A stretch of DNA of 38,877 bases from Thiorhodococcus mannitoliphagus (GCF_010915725.1 NZ_JAAIJR010000049.1:1-38877), one strand, 5' to 3'. Numbered from the stretch's first letter, positions 17,954 to 28,275 are shown. The notes: generated by a model from the letters alone, not told the origin. Translations and numbers: made by a program.

Positions 17954-20305
17954 ATGGAAGATCTGCGAGAGCTTTTTCATCGAGTCCGCGTCTATGGCTC
18001 AACGGGTGTGCTCGCGTTACATAAACCTTTGCTATTGCTGTTCGCGCTCGGACGTTGTCTCAACGAGAAGCCTCGAATGACTCCGTTTTCAGTCGTTGAC
18101 CTGAAATTGAAGTTGCTGTTTTCTAGGTTTTATCGAGATGGGTTAGCGAAGGGAAATACGCATTATCCTTTTGGGCGTTTGGAGAATGATGGTTTATGGG
18201 AAATTGAAAAAAGCTCTGAGCTAAAACGTACTAGTGTCGGGCATCTAATCAAGCCTGAGTTGATTGAGAGAAATATACATGGAGGATTTTCTGCTCCGAT
18301 ATATAACGCGCTTCGGGCGGATAAACAGCTTATTCTGAAAATATCTCAAGATATACTTGATCAGTATTTTGAGTCTTCAATTCAGCAAGATCTCCGTGTC
18401 GCGGTAGGGCTGCCTGCGGATTCTGAAAAATACGGTGCGGACATGGAAAATAGCATATCAAACTTGAAAGATGCGGTTGGTGAATATGAACATATTCTTG
18501 ATTGCAAAAATAAAGATTGCAATGATTTTATTGACTATCTAAATTCACTCCATAACGTGACAGCAGGCGGAGCAAACGCGCTGGCGGAATCGCAGGCTAT
18601 GAGCCGCTACTTTGGCGAACTTTATGAGCCATTTGGAGTTACCGAAACCATCTTTGATTTGATGGGTGATTATCGTGACTGCGTTGTCATTCTGACTGGT
18701 CATGCTGGAGACGGAAAATCAACGGTTGCCTTGGATGTCTTGAAGCGTTTGCGTGGTATTCCGTTGCGAGAGCCTTTGGATCAGCCGCTGAAAGCGTTGG
18801 AATCAGTTGATCATCCGACCAAGCCAGGAAGAGTCGTCTCAGTTGTCAAGGACATGAGCGAACTCAGCGCGGAGCAGCGCCTGCAATGGCTGAATGATGC
18901 CTTTAAGAGCAATGGTTCCTGGTTGATTATCAGTAATACTGGGCCGCTCTTGAATACCTTAGGCGAATACGCGAAAAATGCACCAGGCGATATCGAGAGC
19001 CGGATTCTGGGCCTGCTGAATAAACCATACTCCAGTGGCAATCTCGGCCCTCATACGTTGACGGAATTCCCCAAGGATGTGGTGATTCTCAATATGACAC
19101 GCCTGGACAATGTTGCTCTGGGTGCGAAACTGCTGGCGCGCATGGTCGATCACAGCGGCTGGCGACGCTGTGATGCCTGCGATGTCAGCATGGCCTGTCC
19201 CTTGCGCCTCAATCGGCGGGCGCTACAGGAGACTGGCCCCGTCATCGAGGCGCGCGTGCGCTGGATCTATCAACGACTCACGGCCTATGAGCAGCGTTTG
19301 ACCCTGCGTCAAATGGTGGCCCATCTCGCCTTCAGCCTCACGGGGGGGATGACCTGTCATGAGGCGAGGACGAGCGTGAACGGGTCGACCGCCGAGGGGG
19401 TCGACCGGGGCACCGAGGGTCTTGAGGAGATTCTGTTCAGCGAGGGGTTTTTTGGCTACCGGAAGGGAAAACCGCTGCCGAAAAGCGACCGCCTCCGCGC
19501 GATCGAATTGATGCGTCGTCAGCGCTTCGGCGCCCCCGTCGCGGTGGATTTCGAGCGCCAACTGCCATCCATCGAGGGCCCGGACTGGGTCACGCATTCG
19601 GATGCCTTGGCGGCCGTCGCTCAACGCTGGCGCGAGCGTGCCGGCGAGGCGGCTGGATCGCGCTGGCGGTTTGCGCAACGCCGCATGCTGTATCTCTTCG
19701 GCCAACCGATATCCGGCGCCGCGTCGCAACTCGACACCTATCTCGACCATTTTCTGCAATCGCCGCGCTTGCGCGACTTCGATCAATGGCGGCATGCCGA
19801 GGCGATCGAGATCAGCCCGGTCGAACGGAAACGACTCTGCAAGAACTGTCTGCGTGTCCTGCTGGAGATCTATTCGGGATTCAGTGCCGGCCAGTTCCGG
19901 GCGGATCAGGAATATCTCTATCTCACGTTACGGCGTCCGGATCGCGCGGTGGTTCAACCGACGCAATTGGTCGTTGCGGAGCTGCCATTCAGCGACTTCG
20001 ATCTGGATTACGATCCCCTGGCACGCGTGCCCTTGCTTCGCTTTCAGAATGGCAAGGTGTCCCTGCTGCTCAGCTTGCCCTTGCTCGACTTCATTCATCG
20101 GCGCCATGAAGGACAGCTTGGGAGCGATCTTTCTCAGATCCACTTGGCGCAACTGGAATGGTTTCGCGCCGAGTTGTTAAGGATGACGGATAAAAAAATC
20201 GGGCGAAACGATGTCGTTTTTTTGCGGGCGGGCATCGACGGTCAAACACATTTACACCGTTATGTTCTGGATGAGGAAAATCAGCGCTTGGAGCTTGAGA
20301 CATGA
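17954..20305 (+). CDS. DptF-like ATPase with fused N-terminal DNA sulfur-binding domain
   Basis: A 783-residue protein. Residues 1 to about 150 match the ScoMcrA-type sulfur-binding domain (SBD). HKPLLLLFALGR begins at His23, then come YPFGRLENDGLW (71-82) and GGFSAPIYNAL. The HK and YP positions correspond, as I recall, to the residues that form the sulfur pocket. A DptF-like P-loop domain follows: Walker A GHAGDGKST (249-257), NTGPLLNTLGEYA, and a possible zinc knuckle C406-x2-C409-x5-C415. The C-terminal half is DptF-like by position. The N-terminal third is AT-rich and the rest GC-rich. It probably reads the phosphorothioate state for the DptFGH-type restriction complex. It overlaps dptG by ATGA. 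The SBD call is strong; the DptF assignment rests partly on gene order. Confidence 0.7.
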   Translation: MEDLRELFHRVRVYGSTGVLALHKPLLLLFALGRCLNEKPRMTPFSVVDLKLKLLFSRFYRDGLAKGNTHYPFGRLENDGLWEIEKSSELKRTSVGHLIKPELIERNIHGGFSAPIYNALRADKQLILKISQDILDQYFESSIQQDLRVAVGLPADSEKYGADMENSISNLKDAVGEYEHILDCKNKDCNDFIDYLNSLHNVTAGGANALAESQAMSRYFGELYEPFGVTETIFDLMGDYRDCVVILTGHAGDGKSTVALDVLKRLRGIPLREPLDQPLKALESVDHPTKPGRVVSVVKDMSELSAEQRLQWLNDAFKSNGSWLIISNTGPLLNTLGEYAKNAPGDIESRILGLLNKPYSSGNLGPHTLTEFPKDVVILNMTRLDNVALGAKLLARMVDHSGWRRCDACDVSMACPLRLNRRALQETGPVIEARVRWIYQRLTAYEQRLTLRQMVAHLAFSLTGGMTCHEARTSVNGSTAEGVDRGTEGLEEILFSEGFFGYRKGKPLPKSDRLRAIELMRRQRFGAPVAVDFERQLPSIEGPDWVTHSDALAAVAQRWRERAGEAAGSRWRFAQRRMLYLFGQPISGAASQLDTYLDHFLQSPRLRDFDQWRHAEAIEISPVERKRLCKNCLRVLLEIYSGFSAGQFRADQEYLYLTLRRPDRAVVQPTQLVVAELPFSDFDLDYDPLARVPLLRFQNGKVSLLLSLPLLDFIHRRHEGQLGSDLSQIHLAQLEWFRAELLRMTDKKIGRNDVVFLRAGIDGQTHLHRYVLDEENQRLELET

Positions 20306-21906
20306 ATGATTTGGACGATCGCAGTGTTGATGATGGTGGGTCTCTTTTTGCCCGTTTTCCCGCTCAGAATGAAACCGATAAATCGAATCCCGCGATTCGC
20401 CTTTATGGTCAAAGATTCTATAAAGATCAGACGCCCGTGGAATATCTTGCGGAATTTTTGTTGGTTTTTTCTTCGCCAAAGGAAAAGGGTGGCGAATATG
20501 GTAATAGTTTTTCAATCAGCCGGGATGAAAATAAAAAAGCCGCTTATGGTTATTGGCCGGAAGATCGAGTCGGTTTGAAGTTATTTTCCTTTTTTCCTTC
20601 GTCAAAGCTGGAGACTCGGCATTCCGTCCATCGTGCCGCCTACCTCGAAGCGCTTGAAGAGATGAAGCTTGCCTTGTCGGGATCGTCAGAGCAAAAGGAG
20701 GAGACGATCCGCTTTATTCAAAGCTTGCTTGCCGGGTTTGTTGGGGTTGCCAAAAATAGAACCTGGGCCACTCATTGCTTCTTGCCTATATCTCGAAATC
20801 TATTAGGTAGAGAGCTTGATTGGCTTCACAGTCAAGCTGAAAAAGATGCCAATTTGACTTCATGGAGAGATGCGAGCGACTATTTTGCGCGGGATCGTCA
20901 TAATTTCATGGCGAGGGGTGGGGAGTTGCTTTTCTTGCAGCTTGCCAATCTATTTTCATCGATTGACGCGCCTGAAATCTTGTTGTTTTCTCGAAGGGAT
21001 GAATATTCGCATTTAGAGAAAAAGCTTCAAGGTCTGGAGCAGCGGTTGACCGCGGGATTGTCGACGCTTCTTGATCAATCGCTCGGCCCTATCAACTCCT
21101 TGGTGGATATGATCGAATCACGATTAGTCGATTATAAGCTCGAAAGTCAAGCAAAATATGCGCCGCTCGGATGGGTTCCGGTTGCGAGTCGAATCGAGGC
21201 CCTGCTTTTTGCCTCGGAGATCGATAATATCTGCTCATTGACTGTGGGTGCCTTGGAAAAAATAGATCTATTGCAGCTCTTGTGTTGTATGCAGGTTCTA
21301 AGGTCGCTCTGTTTCCAGGCCCGTCGCTTTGACGATTCGGAACGTTCGACATTTGGCTTTGTCGGTAATTATGCTTGGGTAGTGAGCGACCCCGACGCAA
21401 AATCACGAGAGCCGATTCGGAAATTGGCCGAGTCTTCTTTTACCATGATAGAGGCCCTGCTTTATCGGGTTCTGCGTCGCCCTGAAATTAACTCTGATGG
21501 AAATGAGAAGTTTGCTGAGGCCGATAAGCATGGATTTCAAATTTTTCGGAAGATATCAAAAGAAATCAATCTTGTCATTCCCCCTAATGGACGTGGTCAA
21601 CGTTTTTCGCTCAATCCGGCTTTGATGCGTTTTTTGGTTGCGGCCCTGGTTCAGCCAGGGGAGTATTTGCGCTTGACGGACTTTTATCATCGTGTCTTTG
21701 CCCATTACGGTATTGCCCTGGGCGGCGAGCCTTTAGCGGTCGCCCTGGCCTGGTGCGGCAGCGGCGGTGATTCCAAGAATTATGCGGTCGATATGACCTC
21801 GGGATGGGTGGAGGAGACCTTGCAGCAAGGTGGCTTTCTGATCGAGTTGTCCGATGCGGTGTCGATCGTTCACAATCCGGGAAGCAGCAGTCGGGAATGG
21901 TCATGA
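20302..21906 (+). CDS. DptG-like subunit of phosphorothioation-dependent restriction
   Basis: A 534-residue protein without a recognisable catalytic motif. It is mostly helical, with a possible coiled coil at about 235-275 (YSHLEKKLQGLEQRLTAGLS). It lies between a DptF-like and a DptH-like gene and overlaps both by ATGA, so the three should be made together as one complex. The assignment to the DptG/SspG role is by gene order and size; I cannot confirm it from motifs. The first 300 bp and parts of the middle are AT-rich compared with the DptH gene. Confidence 0.5.
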   Translation: MNDLDDRSVDDGGSLFARFPAQNETDKSNPAIRLYGQRFYKDQTPVEYLAEFLLVFSSPKEKGGEYGNSFSISRDENKKAAYGYWPEDRVGLKLFSFFPSSKLETRHSVHRAAYLEALEEMKLALSGSSEQKEETIRFIQSLLAGFVGVAKNRTWATHCFLPISRNLLGRELDWLHSQAEKDANLTSWRDASDYFARDRHNFMARGGELLFLQLANLFSSIDAPEILLFSRRDEYSHLEKKLQGLEQRLTAGLSTLLDQSLGPINSLVDMIESRLVDYKLESQAKYAPLGWVPVASRIEALLFASEIDNICSLTVGALEKIDLLQLLCCMQVLRSLCFQARRFDDSERSTFGFVGNYAWVVSDPDAKSREPIRKLAESSFTMIEALLYRVLRRPEINSDGNEKFAEADKHGFQIFRKISKEINLVIPPNGRGQRFSLNPALMRFLVAALVQPGEYLRLTDFYHRVFAHYGIALGGEPLAVALAWCGSGGDSKNYAVDMTSGWVEETLQQGGFLIELSDAVSIVHNPGSSSREWS

Positions 21907-24900
21907 ACTTATTTGTCGAGACGCTGGCCGGTTATATCAAGCAGGAATGGGATCTTGCACTGACCTCGGAGGGCGGACCCAAGGAGGCGCGTTTGATCGT
22001 CCAGAGCCTGGATCCAGACACCGTCTTTGCCTTGTTCTCCGAGCTTGAGGCCCATCGGGCCGAGTGGCTGAACCGGGGACGCATCGACTGTCATTTTCGG
22101 GTGGCGACTGGGCTGTGGCGTGATTGGTGTCGTATCAGTCGCGATGCCGAGGCCACATTCAAGGCCAAACCACAGTGGATCGATAAGGAGGATCGACTGA
22201 CGGCCTATCGCAACATCATTCGACCGACGGATCGGGATGGTCTTGTGGTCGTCTTGGTTGGTTTGAATCATGCGTCCGATCAAGGCGGACTCTCAGGTTT
22301 CCATCAGGTCGATGAGCGGCGAATCTGGCAACAGATGGGTCAAACCTTCTTGCCATGGGTCCAGAAGATCCTTAAACGGCTGGCGCTTCCTGCCACCGAA
22401 AATGAGACTCAGGGGCTCGACGATTTCATTCATCAGCTCTTTACGGTTCAACCGCTCCAACTCGCCAAATTGGCTGATTTTCTTGAGCGTGAAGTGATCG
22501 GGGAGGGAGCGGATCTCTATAGCATGGGCGATCTGATCGACCGTTTTCATGCCAAATTGCCCTTCTGGGGTCTCCCGCCTTTATTGACGCCCAGCAGCGG
22601 CTTGAAGCGTGCCGCTGGATTGCTCAAGGACGCGGCGACCTTTATCTCGCATCAGCGCTTCAAGAGCGGGACCGAGCAAAAAAAGGCCTGGAAAAAGCTC
22701 GATGACGCTTTCACCGAAGGTCGGCTCGATCTGCCCTTGACGCTCGATGAGGCTGACGAGTATCAGGATCTCGATGCCTTCAAGAACACCCTGCAAGACT
22801 TTATCTTCAAGGCCGATACCAAGGCGCGGGCGCGATTGCTGCAAACGGATCTGACGCCGGTGCTGGATGTGCTTAGGAAAAAGGAAACAAAGGAAAAGGG
22901 CACCTCCACAAAAGTGCCGAGACTTTCAGGCTTGAGCCTGGAGGTGCTGCTCCAGGCGGTCTGGATGACGCTCAAGGATTTCCAAAAGAAGCACCCGACG
23001 CCCGCGTTATTCGAGACGCTGGACGCGGTGCGGATCGAGGTGTTGAGCTTCAACCATGATTTGCAGGATGACGACGAGGCGGGTCTGGGCGGCGAGACAC
23101 TCGCGCGCGCGCTTCTGAAGGGCTGTCTCGGTGGCTTGGTGGAGGTCGTCGAGCAGATGGATTGGCGCTTGCCGGTCGATAGCGATCAAATCGATGACTT
23201 GCGCGAGCATTGGGAGACGTCGATTCCGCTGACCCTGGCCCTGGACCTGGATGCCATCAAACTCGGCAAGAGCAGGGCGCGTCCCTATGTGCATTTCAAG
23301 GTGCATATCGAGGCCGAGGGGGGAGAACGAACCTTTTCGCGGCCCTACCAGTGGGCCTTCGGACCGACCCATCCGGAGCGGGTCCGTTTCCAAAGCGCTT
23401 GCACGGTGCGGGAGCTGTGGAAGTCTGGCGAAGCCGCCTCGCCCCTGCTGCCGGTCTTTCGTTTGCCGGCGGTGAATATGACCGCGCTCTATTACGCAGC
23501 CGATGAGGAAGAGGCAAACCGGCTGGTCAGCCAGGCGCTGAGCGATCTCTCGCTGGTCGATCTGCTCGATGGTCTGCCCGAGGATTGTCTGGCTTACGAT
23601 CTGAGGCAGGCCACCAAGGGTTTGGCCGCGCGCTATCGCGAATGGCTGGATGCCTATGTGACTCAGGGGTACTACCAGGCCAATCAGCATTATTTCTTGC
23701 CGCTGCGTGCCTGCTATCTCGACTTGGTCGAGCGGGTGCTCGATGTGCATGTGGTCGGGAGCGCCGAACTGCTGCGCCGTCTCTATAAGGCGTTTCTGCT
23801 GGTTGGCGACGGCATGGTTCCAAATCACGGATTTCTGGGCTCGGCGGTGGCCTGGGGTATCAGTCCGCCCGTGATGGAGTTGATCCATGCGAGAACGAAG
23901 TTTCTCTGCGATGGTTTCCCCGAGGTCGCGTCGGAGCTTGCCCTGGGTCGTGAGGCGGAGGCGTCGTTCGAGCAGTTGCTGAACCTGGCTGAAATTCACC
24001 GGCCCCTGGCGGGGTTGGTGGTGAACGCCGAATTGAAGCTGTCGGCCGAGATCAAGTCGTTTGGATTGCTGCATCATCTCGGCGAGGCGCCGGATGTCGA
24101 AAAAAGCCTGGCGGTTCAAACCCTGCTGCGCGAGGAGGGGAGCGACGACGACGAGAACGTGACCGAGAGCATCCGCCCGCGCGAGGAAAGCGAGATCGTC
24201 GCGCGGGTGCTGAACGATTATCTGCAACTCTATCCCTTCGCCGAGGACGGTCTGCGAATCTTGGCGCTGCATGTCGAGGAGTTGAGCATCATCCTATCGG
24301 GCGTCGACCGCTTCCTGCGCGACTATTTGAAGCGGACCTCGGCGGACTGGCCGGCCTTCCACTGCGAGGTGACGGTCTACACGACCTCCTCGTCGCCGAT
24401 GGCGATGGAAAATCGGCTCATGGCCTGGCGCGACGATCTCATGGCGCGCTATCGCGAACGTGGACGGCCATTGGTGCTGGCGGTGGGTCACCGTTTCGCG
24501 CCGTCGCGCGAGAAGATGGCCGAGCTGGTCGAGCAGGAACAGCGGCTCTATGACCTGGCCTTTCTGTTCCGCTTCCTGGCGGGCGAACTCGCTGGTGAGG
24601 TGGAACCGGCCTCGCCCGTCGAGTTCGATTTCAACTCGAACAATATCAGTCCATTTCCAGTCTGCGAATATCCGCGCCCAATCCAGCGCGGCGATCCCTG
24701 GCGCCGCCAAAGTTTGTTGAGCAATCGCCGCCTGCATATCCAGACCCGGCACGCGGATCTGTCGGCACGCTTGCGTCATCCACAGGATACCAACGCCGAT
24801 CATTTGATCTTTGGCCGCATCAATTTCGAGTCCTGGTGCCCGCTCCTGGAGTGTCTGCATCGCAAGGCCCAATGGGTGGCCTGCATCGATCCCTTTGTCG

Positions 24901-27215
24901 ACAAGCGCCTCTTGCGGACCGCCGAGCGACAGTCGCGGCGTCAGATCGTCGGCTTTACCTCCGGGCTGGGCGCCTATGGCGAATTGAATCTGTCGATCTC
25001 GACCGAGCAGGACACCCTGGAACAGCTCGCCGAGCTGGTGCGCGCCGAGTTGATCGAACTGCTGCCGTTTCAGGACGCGGGCGGCTTTTCGGCCATGGCG
25101 TCGAGCGTAGTCGGGGAGTCCGAGGAAATCATCGGGCTTTCGGCGCTACGCGCGGTGGTGGGGGAGGGCGAGCGGATCCGCGAGCTGGTCGGATTCGCGG
25201 CCATTCGCCGTCTCCTGGCGACGCCGGATGCTTGGATGTCGCAGTTGTTGCCAATGGACTCACTGCTGCATTGGTTCGCCGGAAGCGATAGCGTGCATCG
25301 GCCGGATCTATTGCAGTTGTCGCTGCTCCCGCGCGACGGCGATGTGCCCTTGGTCAAGGCGATGGTGATCGAGTGCAAGTTCGCGCATCAGAACCCAGAG
25401 CATCTGTCGAAGGCCACCATGCAGGTTCAGGATGGGCTCAGTCATCTGACGCAACTCCTGACCCCGAATCGCTGCGATATCCAGCGGGTGACCTTTGATC
25501 GTCGCTATTGGTGGGCACAGTTGCAGCGCGCCATGACCTCGCGAACCCTGGTGAACCTCTCCGAGCATGACTGGCGCAAGCTCGACAAGGCGCTGGAACA
25601 ACTGGCCGAGGGCTATTTCGAGATCGCCTGGCAGGGCGCGGTCTTTACCTTCTGGACCAATGCCGAGGGTCCGACGCCGACCCTGACCCCCTTGCCGCTG
25701 CCCGCTGGCGTCATTGAAGCGCCCTTACAGTTGCCCGATGGTTTCGCGATCTGGCATGTGGCACTGGGGCACGATGGGGTGATGGCCTTGTTCGACGCGG
25801 ACAAGACGCCTGATCGCTTGGTGCTCGACGAGACGGCGGTCCATGTGGGTCCGGCGGTGGGGGCTGTCAGGCCGCCCATTGAGCGGGTCGAACCGGTTTC
25901 CAGGGAGGAAGAGGCAGAGGAGGCGGGGAGCGCGCCGGTGGTTGTCGCGCCTTCGCCAAAACCTGTCGATCCTAAGCCAGAAACTGTCGATGAGGGGCGT
26001 GTGGAACCCGACCCCGATCCGTCGCCGCCCATTGTCGAGTCGACGGTCAAGCCAACGCCCATGATCGAACCGCTTCCTTTAGCGACGCCGACGGTTCCAG
26101 AGAAATTGCTGATCGGGACGCGCACCAACGGCGAGCCTGTCTATTGGCATTATGGACATGCCAACCTGGCGAATCGGCATCTTTTGCTCTTTGGTGCCTC
26201 TGGGTCGGGCAAGACCTACGGCATTCAATGTCTGCTGGCTGAAATGGCCGCGCAACGTCTCCATTCGCTGATCATCGATTACACCGATGGGTTTTTACCG
26301 CAACAGGTCGAAGCCCTGTTCGATGTCGCCGCGAAGCCGAAAAATCATTTTGTCGTGACGGATAAGCTGCCGCTGAATCCCTTTCGCCAGCAGGAATATA
26401 CGCTCGACCCCTCGATCCCGCGCATCAAGGAGAGCCCCTATCAAGTCGCCTCAAGGGTGGCGAGCATCTTTATCTCGGTCTACGAGAGCATCGGGGATCA
26501 ACAGAAGGCGGCATTGATGCGCTCGCTGGAGGAAGGCATTTCAGGTGATTCGCAATTCACCTTCGATAAGCTGTTGAACCGCCTGCGCGACGATAGTCAA
26601 TACGGTGAATCCTTGGCGAGCAAGCTGGAGCCCTTGATCAAGTCGCAGCCTTTCCGGGAGGGCGAGGAATCGGCGTGGGAAGATATGTTGTCGGGGCACG
26701 ATCATTTGGTTCATGTCCTCCAACTCAAGGGATTGGGGCGTGATGTCCAGAAGCTCGTCACGGAATTCGCGCTCTGGGATTTGTATGATTTTGCCTGCAA
26801 TAACGGCAGCAAGAACCGGCCGATTCCGATCGTCCTGGATGAGATCCAGAATCTCGATCACAGCAGCGATTCGCCGATCGATAAGATGTTGCGCGAGGGA
26901 CGCAAATTCGGTCTGTCGCTCTTGCTGGCAACCCAGACCACGAGCCAATTCGATCAGGAAGGACGGGATCGCCTCTTCCAGGCGGGCCATAAACTCTTTT
27001 TCAAGCCCGCCGATACCGAGATCGAGCGTTTCGCGACCCTGTTGAGTCAAACCACGAGCGAGCCCAAGGCGGATTGGCGCCAACGCCTGTCGAACCTGCA
27101 AAAGGGCCAGTGTTGGTCGTTGGGGCCAGTGTTGACCTCGGCCGGCAAGCTCCAGGAAAAAGCCCTGCTGGTCAGGGTCACGGCGCTTGAACAGCGCCAG
27201 CTCGGAACACCGTAG
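21903..27215 (+). CDS. DptH-like HerA/FtsK-type ATPase, restriction effector subunit
   Basis: A 1770-residue protein, close to the usual size of DptH. A long helical N-terminal part of unknown fold is followed by an acidic, proline-rich linker (about 1331-1400). The C-terminal HerA/FtsK motor carries Walker A FGASGSGKT (GASGSGKT at 1431-1438), IIDYTDGF, Walker B IVLDEIQNL (Asp1646-Glu1647) and LLLATQTTSQF (sensor). In Dnd systems DptH drives attack on DNA lacking phosphorothioates; the same role is expected here with the DptF- and DptG-like partners. The ATG at 21903 overlaps the dptG stop, and this choice removes 33 codons of upstream open frame. The stop TAG lies within a palindromic repeat. 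Confidence 0.82.
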   Translation: MNLFVETLAGYIKQEWDLALTSEGGPKEARLIVQSLDPDTVFALFSELEAHRAEWLNRGRIDCHFRVATGLWRDWCRISRDAEATFKAKPQWIDKEDRLTAYRNIIRPTDRDGLVVVLVGLNHASDQGGLSGFHQVDERRIWQQMGQTFLPWVQKILKRLALPATENETQGLDDFIHQLFTVQPLQLAKLADFLEREVIGEGADLYSMGDLIDRFHAKLPFWGLPPLLTPSSGLKRAAGLLKDAATFISHQRFKSGTEQKKAWKKLDDAFTEGRLDLPLTLDEADEYQDLDAFKNTLQDFIFKADTKARARLLQTDLTPVLDVLRKKETKEKGTSTKVPRLSGLSLEVLLQAVWMTLKDFQKKHPTPALFETLDAVRIEVLSFNHDLQDDDEAGLGGETLARALLKGCLGGLVEVVEQMDWRLPVDSDQIDDLREHWETSIPLTLALDLDAIKLGKSRARPYVHFKVHIEAEGGERTFSRPYQWAFGPTHPERVRFQSACTVRELWKSGEAASPLLPVFRLPAVNMTALYYAADEEEANRLVSQALSDLSLVDLLDGLPEDCLAYDLRQATKGLAARYREWLDAYVTQGYYQANQHYFLPLRACYLDLVERVLDVHVVGSAELLRRLYKAFLLVGDGMVPNHGFLGSAVAWGISPPVMELIHARTKFLCDGFPEVASELALGREAEASFEQLLNLAEIHRPLAGLVVNAELKLSAEIKSFGLLHHLGEAPDVEKSLAVQTLLREEGSDDDENVTESIRPREESEIVARVLNDYLQLYPFAEDGLRILALHVEELSIILSGVDRFLRDYLKRTSADWPAFHCEVTVYTTSSSPMAMENRLMAWRDDLMARYRERGRPLVLAVGHRFAPSREKMAELVEQEQRLYDLAFLFRFLAGELAGEVEPASPVEFDFNSNNISPFPVCEYPRPIQRGDPWRRQSLLSNRRLHIQTRHADLSARLRHPQDTNADHLIFGRINFESWCPLLECLHRKAQWVACIDPFVDKRLLRTAERQSRRQIVGFTSGLGAYGELNLSISTEQDTLEQLAELVRAELIELLPFQDAGGFSAMASSVVGESEEIIGLSALRAVVGEGERIRELVGFAAIRRLLATPDAWMSQLLPMDSLLHWFAGSDSVHRPDLLQLSLLPRDGDVPLVKAMVIECKFAHQNPEHLSKATMQVQDGLSHLTQLLTPNRCDIQRVTFDRRYWWAQLQRAMTSRTLVNLSEHDWRKLDKALEQLAEGYFEIAWQGAVFTFWTNAEGPTPTLTPLPLPAGVIEAPLQLPDGFAIWHVALGHDGVMALFDADKTPDRLVLDETAVHVGPAVGAVRPPIERVEPVSREEEAEEAGSAPVVVAPSPKPVDPKPETVDEGRVEPDPDPSPPIVESTVKPTPMIEPLPLATPTVPEKLLIGTRTNGEPVYWHYGHANLANRHLLLFGASGSGKTYGIQCLLAEMAAQRLHSLIIDYTDGFLPQQVEALFDVAAKPKNHFVVTDKLPLNPFRQQEYTLDPSIPRIKESPYQVASRVASIFISVYESIGDQQKAALMRSLEEGISGDSQFTFDKLLNRLRDDSQYGESLASKLEPLIKSQPFREGEESAWEDMLSGHDHLVHVLQLKGLGRDVQKLVTEFALWDLYDFACNNGSKNRPIPIVLDEIQNLDHSSDSPIDKMLREGRKFGLSLLLATQTTSQFDQEGRDRLFQAGHKLFFKPADTEIERFATLLSQTTSEPKADWRQRLSNLQKGQCWSLGPVLTSAGKLQEKALLVRVTALEQRQLGTP

Positions 27216-27331
27216 GTCGGGTTAGCGCAGCCTAACCCGACATTCCGTGGCGCAACGTCGGGTTACGGCGCGCGTTAAGCCGCTGAGTTATCAGGGATCT
27301 TCGTGCCACGCGCGCCTAACCCGACCTACGG
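27210..27331. repeat. CCGTAGGTCGGGTTAG palindromic element, full copy
   Basis: A 122-bp element with inverted ends CCGTAGGTCGGGTTAG and CTAACCCGACCTACGG (exact complements), plus an internal GTCGGGTTA copy. Its left end supplies the dptH stop codon (27213-27215). Copies: 28280-28400, a partial one at 33951-34014, and a short form at 16206-16231. Confidence 0.85.
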
Positions 27332-27375
27332 AGGTTGTTGTTTTTGTCAAGTTGTTTCAGGAAGTTGCCTAGGAG

Positions 27376-28275
27376 ATGAGCGTGCAACCAAGTGACGGGC
27401 CGGGACTCGACACCGACCAGCTACCGCTGAATTTCCCTCAGACCTTTCTGCCTGACCGGCGTTTGCTTGGGAAATTGTTGGTGTTCGCCGAGGGCAATGG
27501 CGGCGGCGATAAGGAGTCCATTGGGGCCGCGACCGGCATCCCGACCGGGAAGAGCACGGGCAAGGTCGAGCCGATGATCCACTATGCGCGGGGCATGGGG
27601 ATGGTGCGCGCGTCCCGGACCGCTGGGGTCTGGCGTCTGGGTCTGACCCCGTTGGGGCGTATCGTGCGGCGGGAGGATCCCTTTCTGAGCGAGCCCCTGA
27701 CGCTCTGGCTCCTGCATCTGCTGCTGTCGCGCCGCTGGGGTCGCGAGGCGCCGGCCGTGGGCGTCGCGGATGCCTGGTTTGCGTTCTTTGCGGAGGGACG
27801 GTTTCGGCTGGGGCCGCGTTTTTCGCCGTCCGAGGCGCTTGATTTCCTGACCGCTCGGCATGGCGAGAAGCGTTCTCTCAAGTCGCTTTCGACCCTGGTT
27901 CCCCGGATGTATCAGGAGGACAGCAGCTTTGCCGCGATCCCTGTCCTGACCCTGGATGCGTCGGCGCAAGAGACGGTCTTCGTGCGCGGCGAGGCCCCGG
28001 TCGAGCGGGCTTTTTTCCCGGCCTATGCCGCCTGTCTCTTTCTCCTGTGGGATGAGCAATTCAGCGGCGATCGACAATTGGCCTTCCGGGATGTCGAGCG
28101 CGAGACCCGTCTGCTGTCGCTGCTCGGCTGGAGCGACGCTCAGGCGACCCGCTGGCTGGATTGGATGGCCGACAAGGGGCTGGTGCAGATCGACCGCTAT
28201 ACCGGCGACGCGGTGCTGCTGCGACTGCGCGAGACAGGGGAGGTTGTGGATGCGCTTTATAGCGAATTGCTTTGA
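27376..28275 (+). CDS. Diverged DUF4007-like protein, second SspB-type candidate
   Basis: A 299-residue protein, the same length as the sspB product. It lacks the HETFPLR box (here FPQTFLPDRRLLGKLL) but keeps the layout. A winged-helix-like ESIGAATGIPTGKSTGKVEP is followed by LTLWLLHLLLSR (compare ATLWILHWLIAS), then LKSLSTLVPRMY (compare LKSDISTLLRMY), then a C-terminal helical part ending VDALYSELL. I read it as a remote SspB homologue that pairs with the second ATPase. AGGAG at 27371-27375 abuts the ATG, so the true start may be the GTG at 27382 with ideal spacing. A palindromic element separates it from dptH, so it may have its own promoter. Confidence 0.55.
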   Translation: MSVQPSDGPGLDTDQLPLNFPQTFLPDRRLLGKLLVFAEGNGGGDKESIGAATGIPTGKSTGKVEPMIHYARGMGMVRASRTAGVWRLGLTPLGRIVRREDPFLSEPLTLWLLHLLLSRRWGREAPAVGVADAWFAFFAEGRFRLGPRFSPSEALDFLTARHGEKRSLKSLSTLVPRMYQEDSSFAAIPVLTLDASAQETVFVRGEAPVERAFFPAYAACLFLLWDEQFSGDRQLAFRDVERETRLLSLLGWSDAQATRWLDWMADKGLVQIDRYTGDAVLLRLRETGEVVDALYSELL

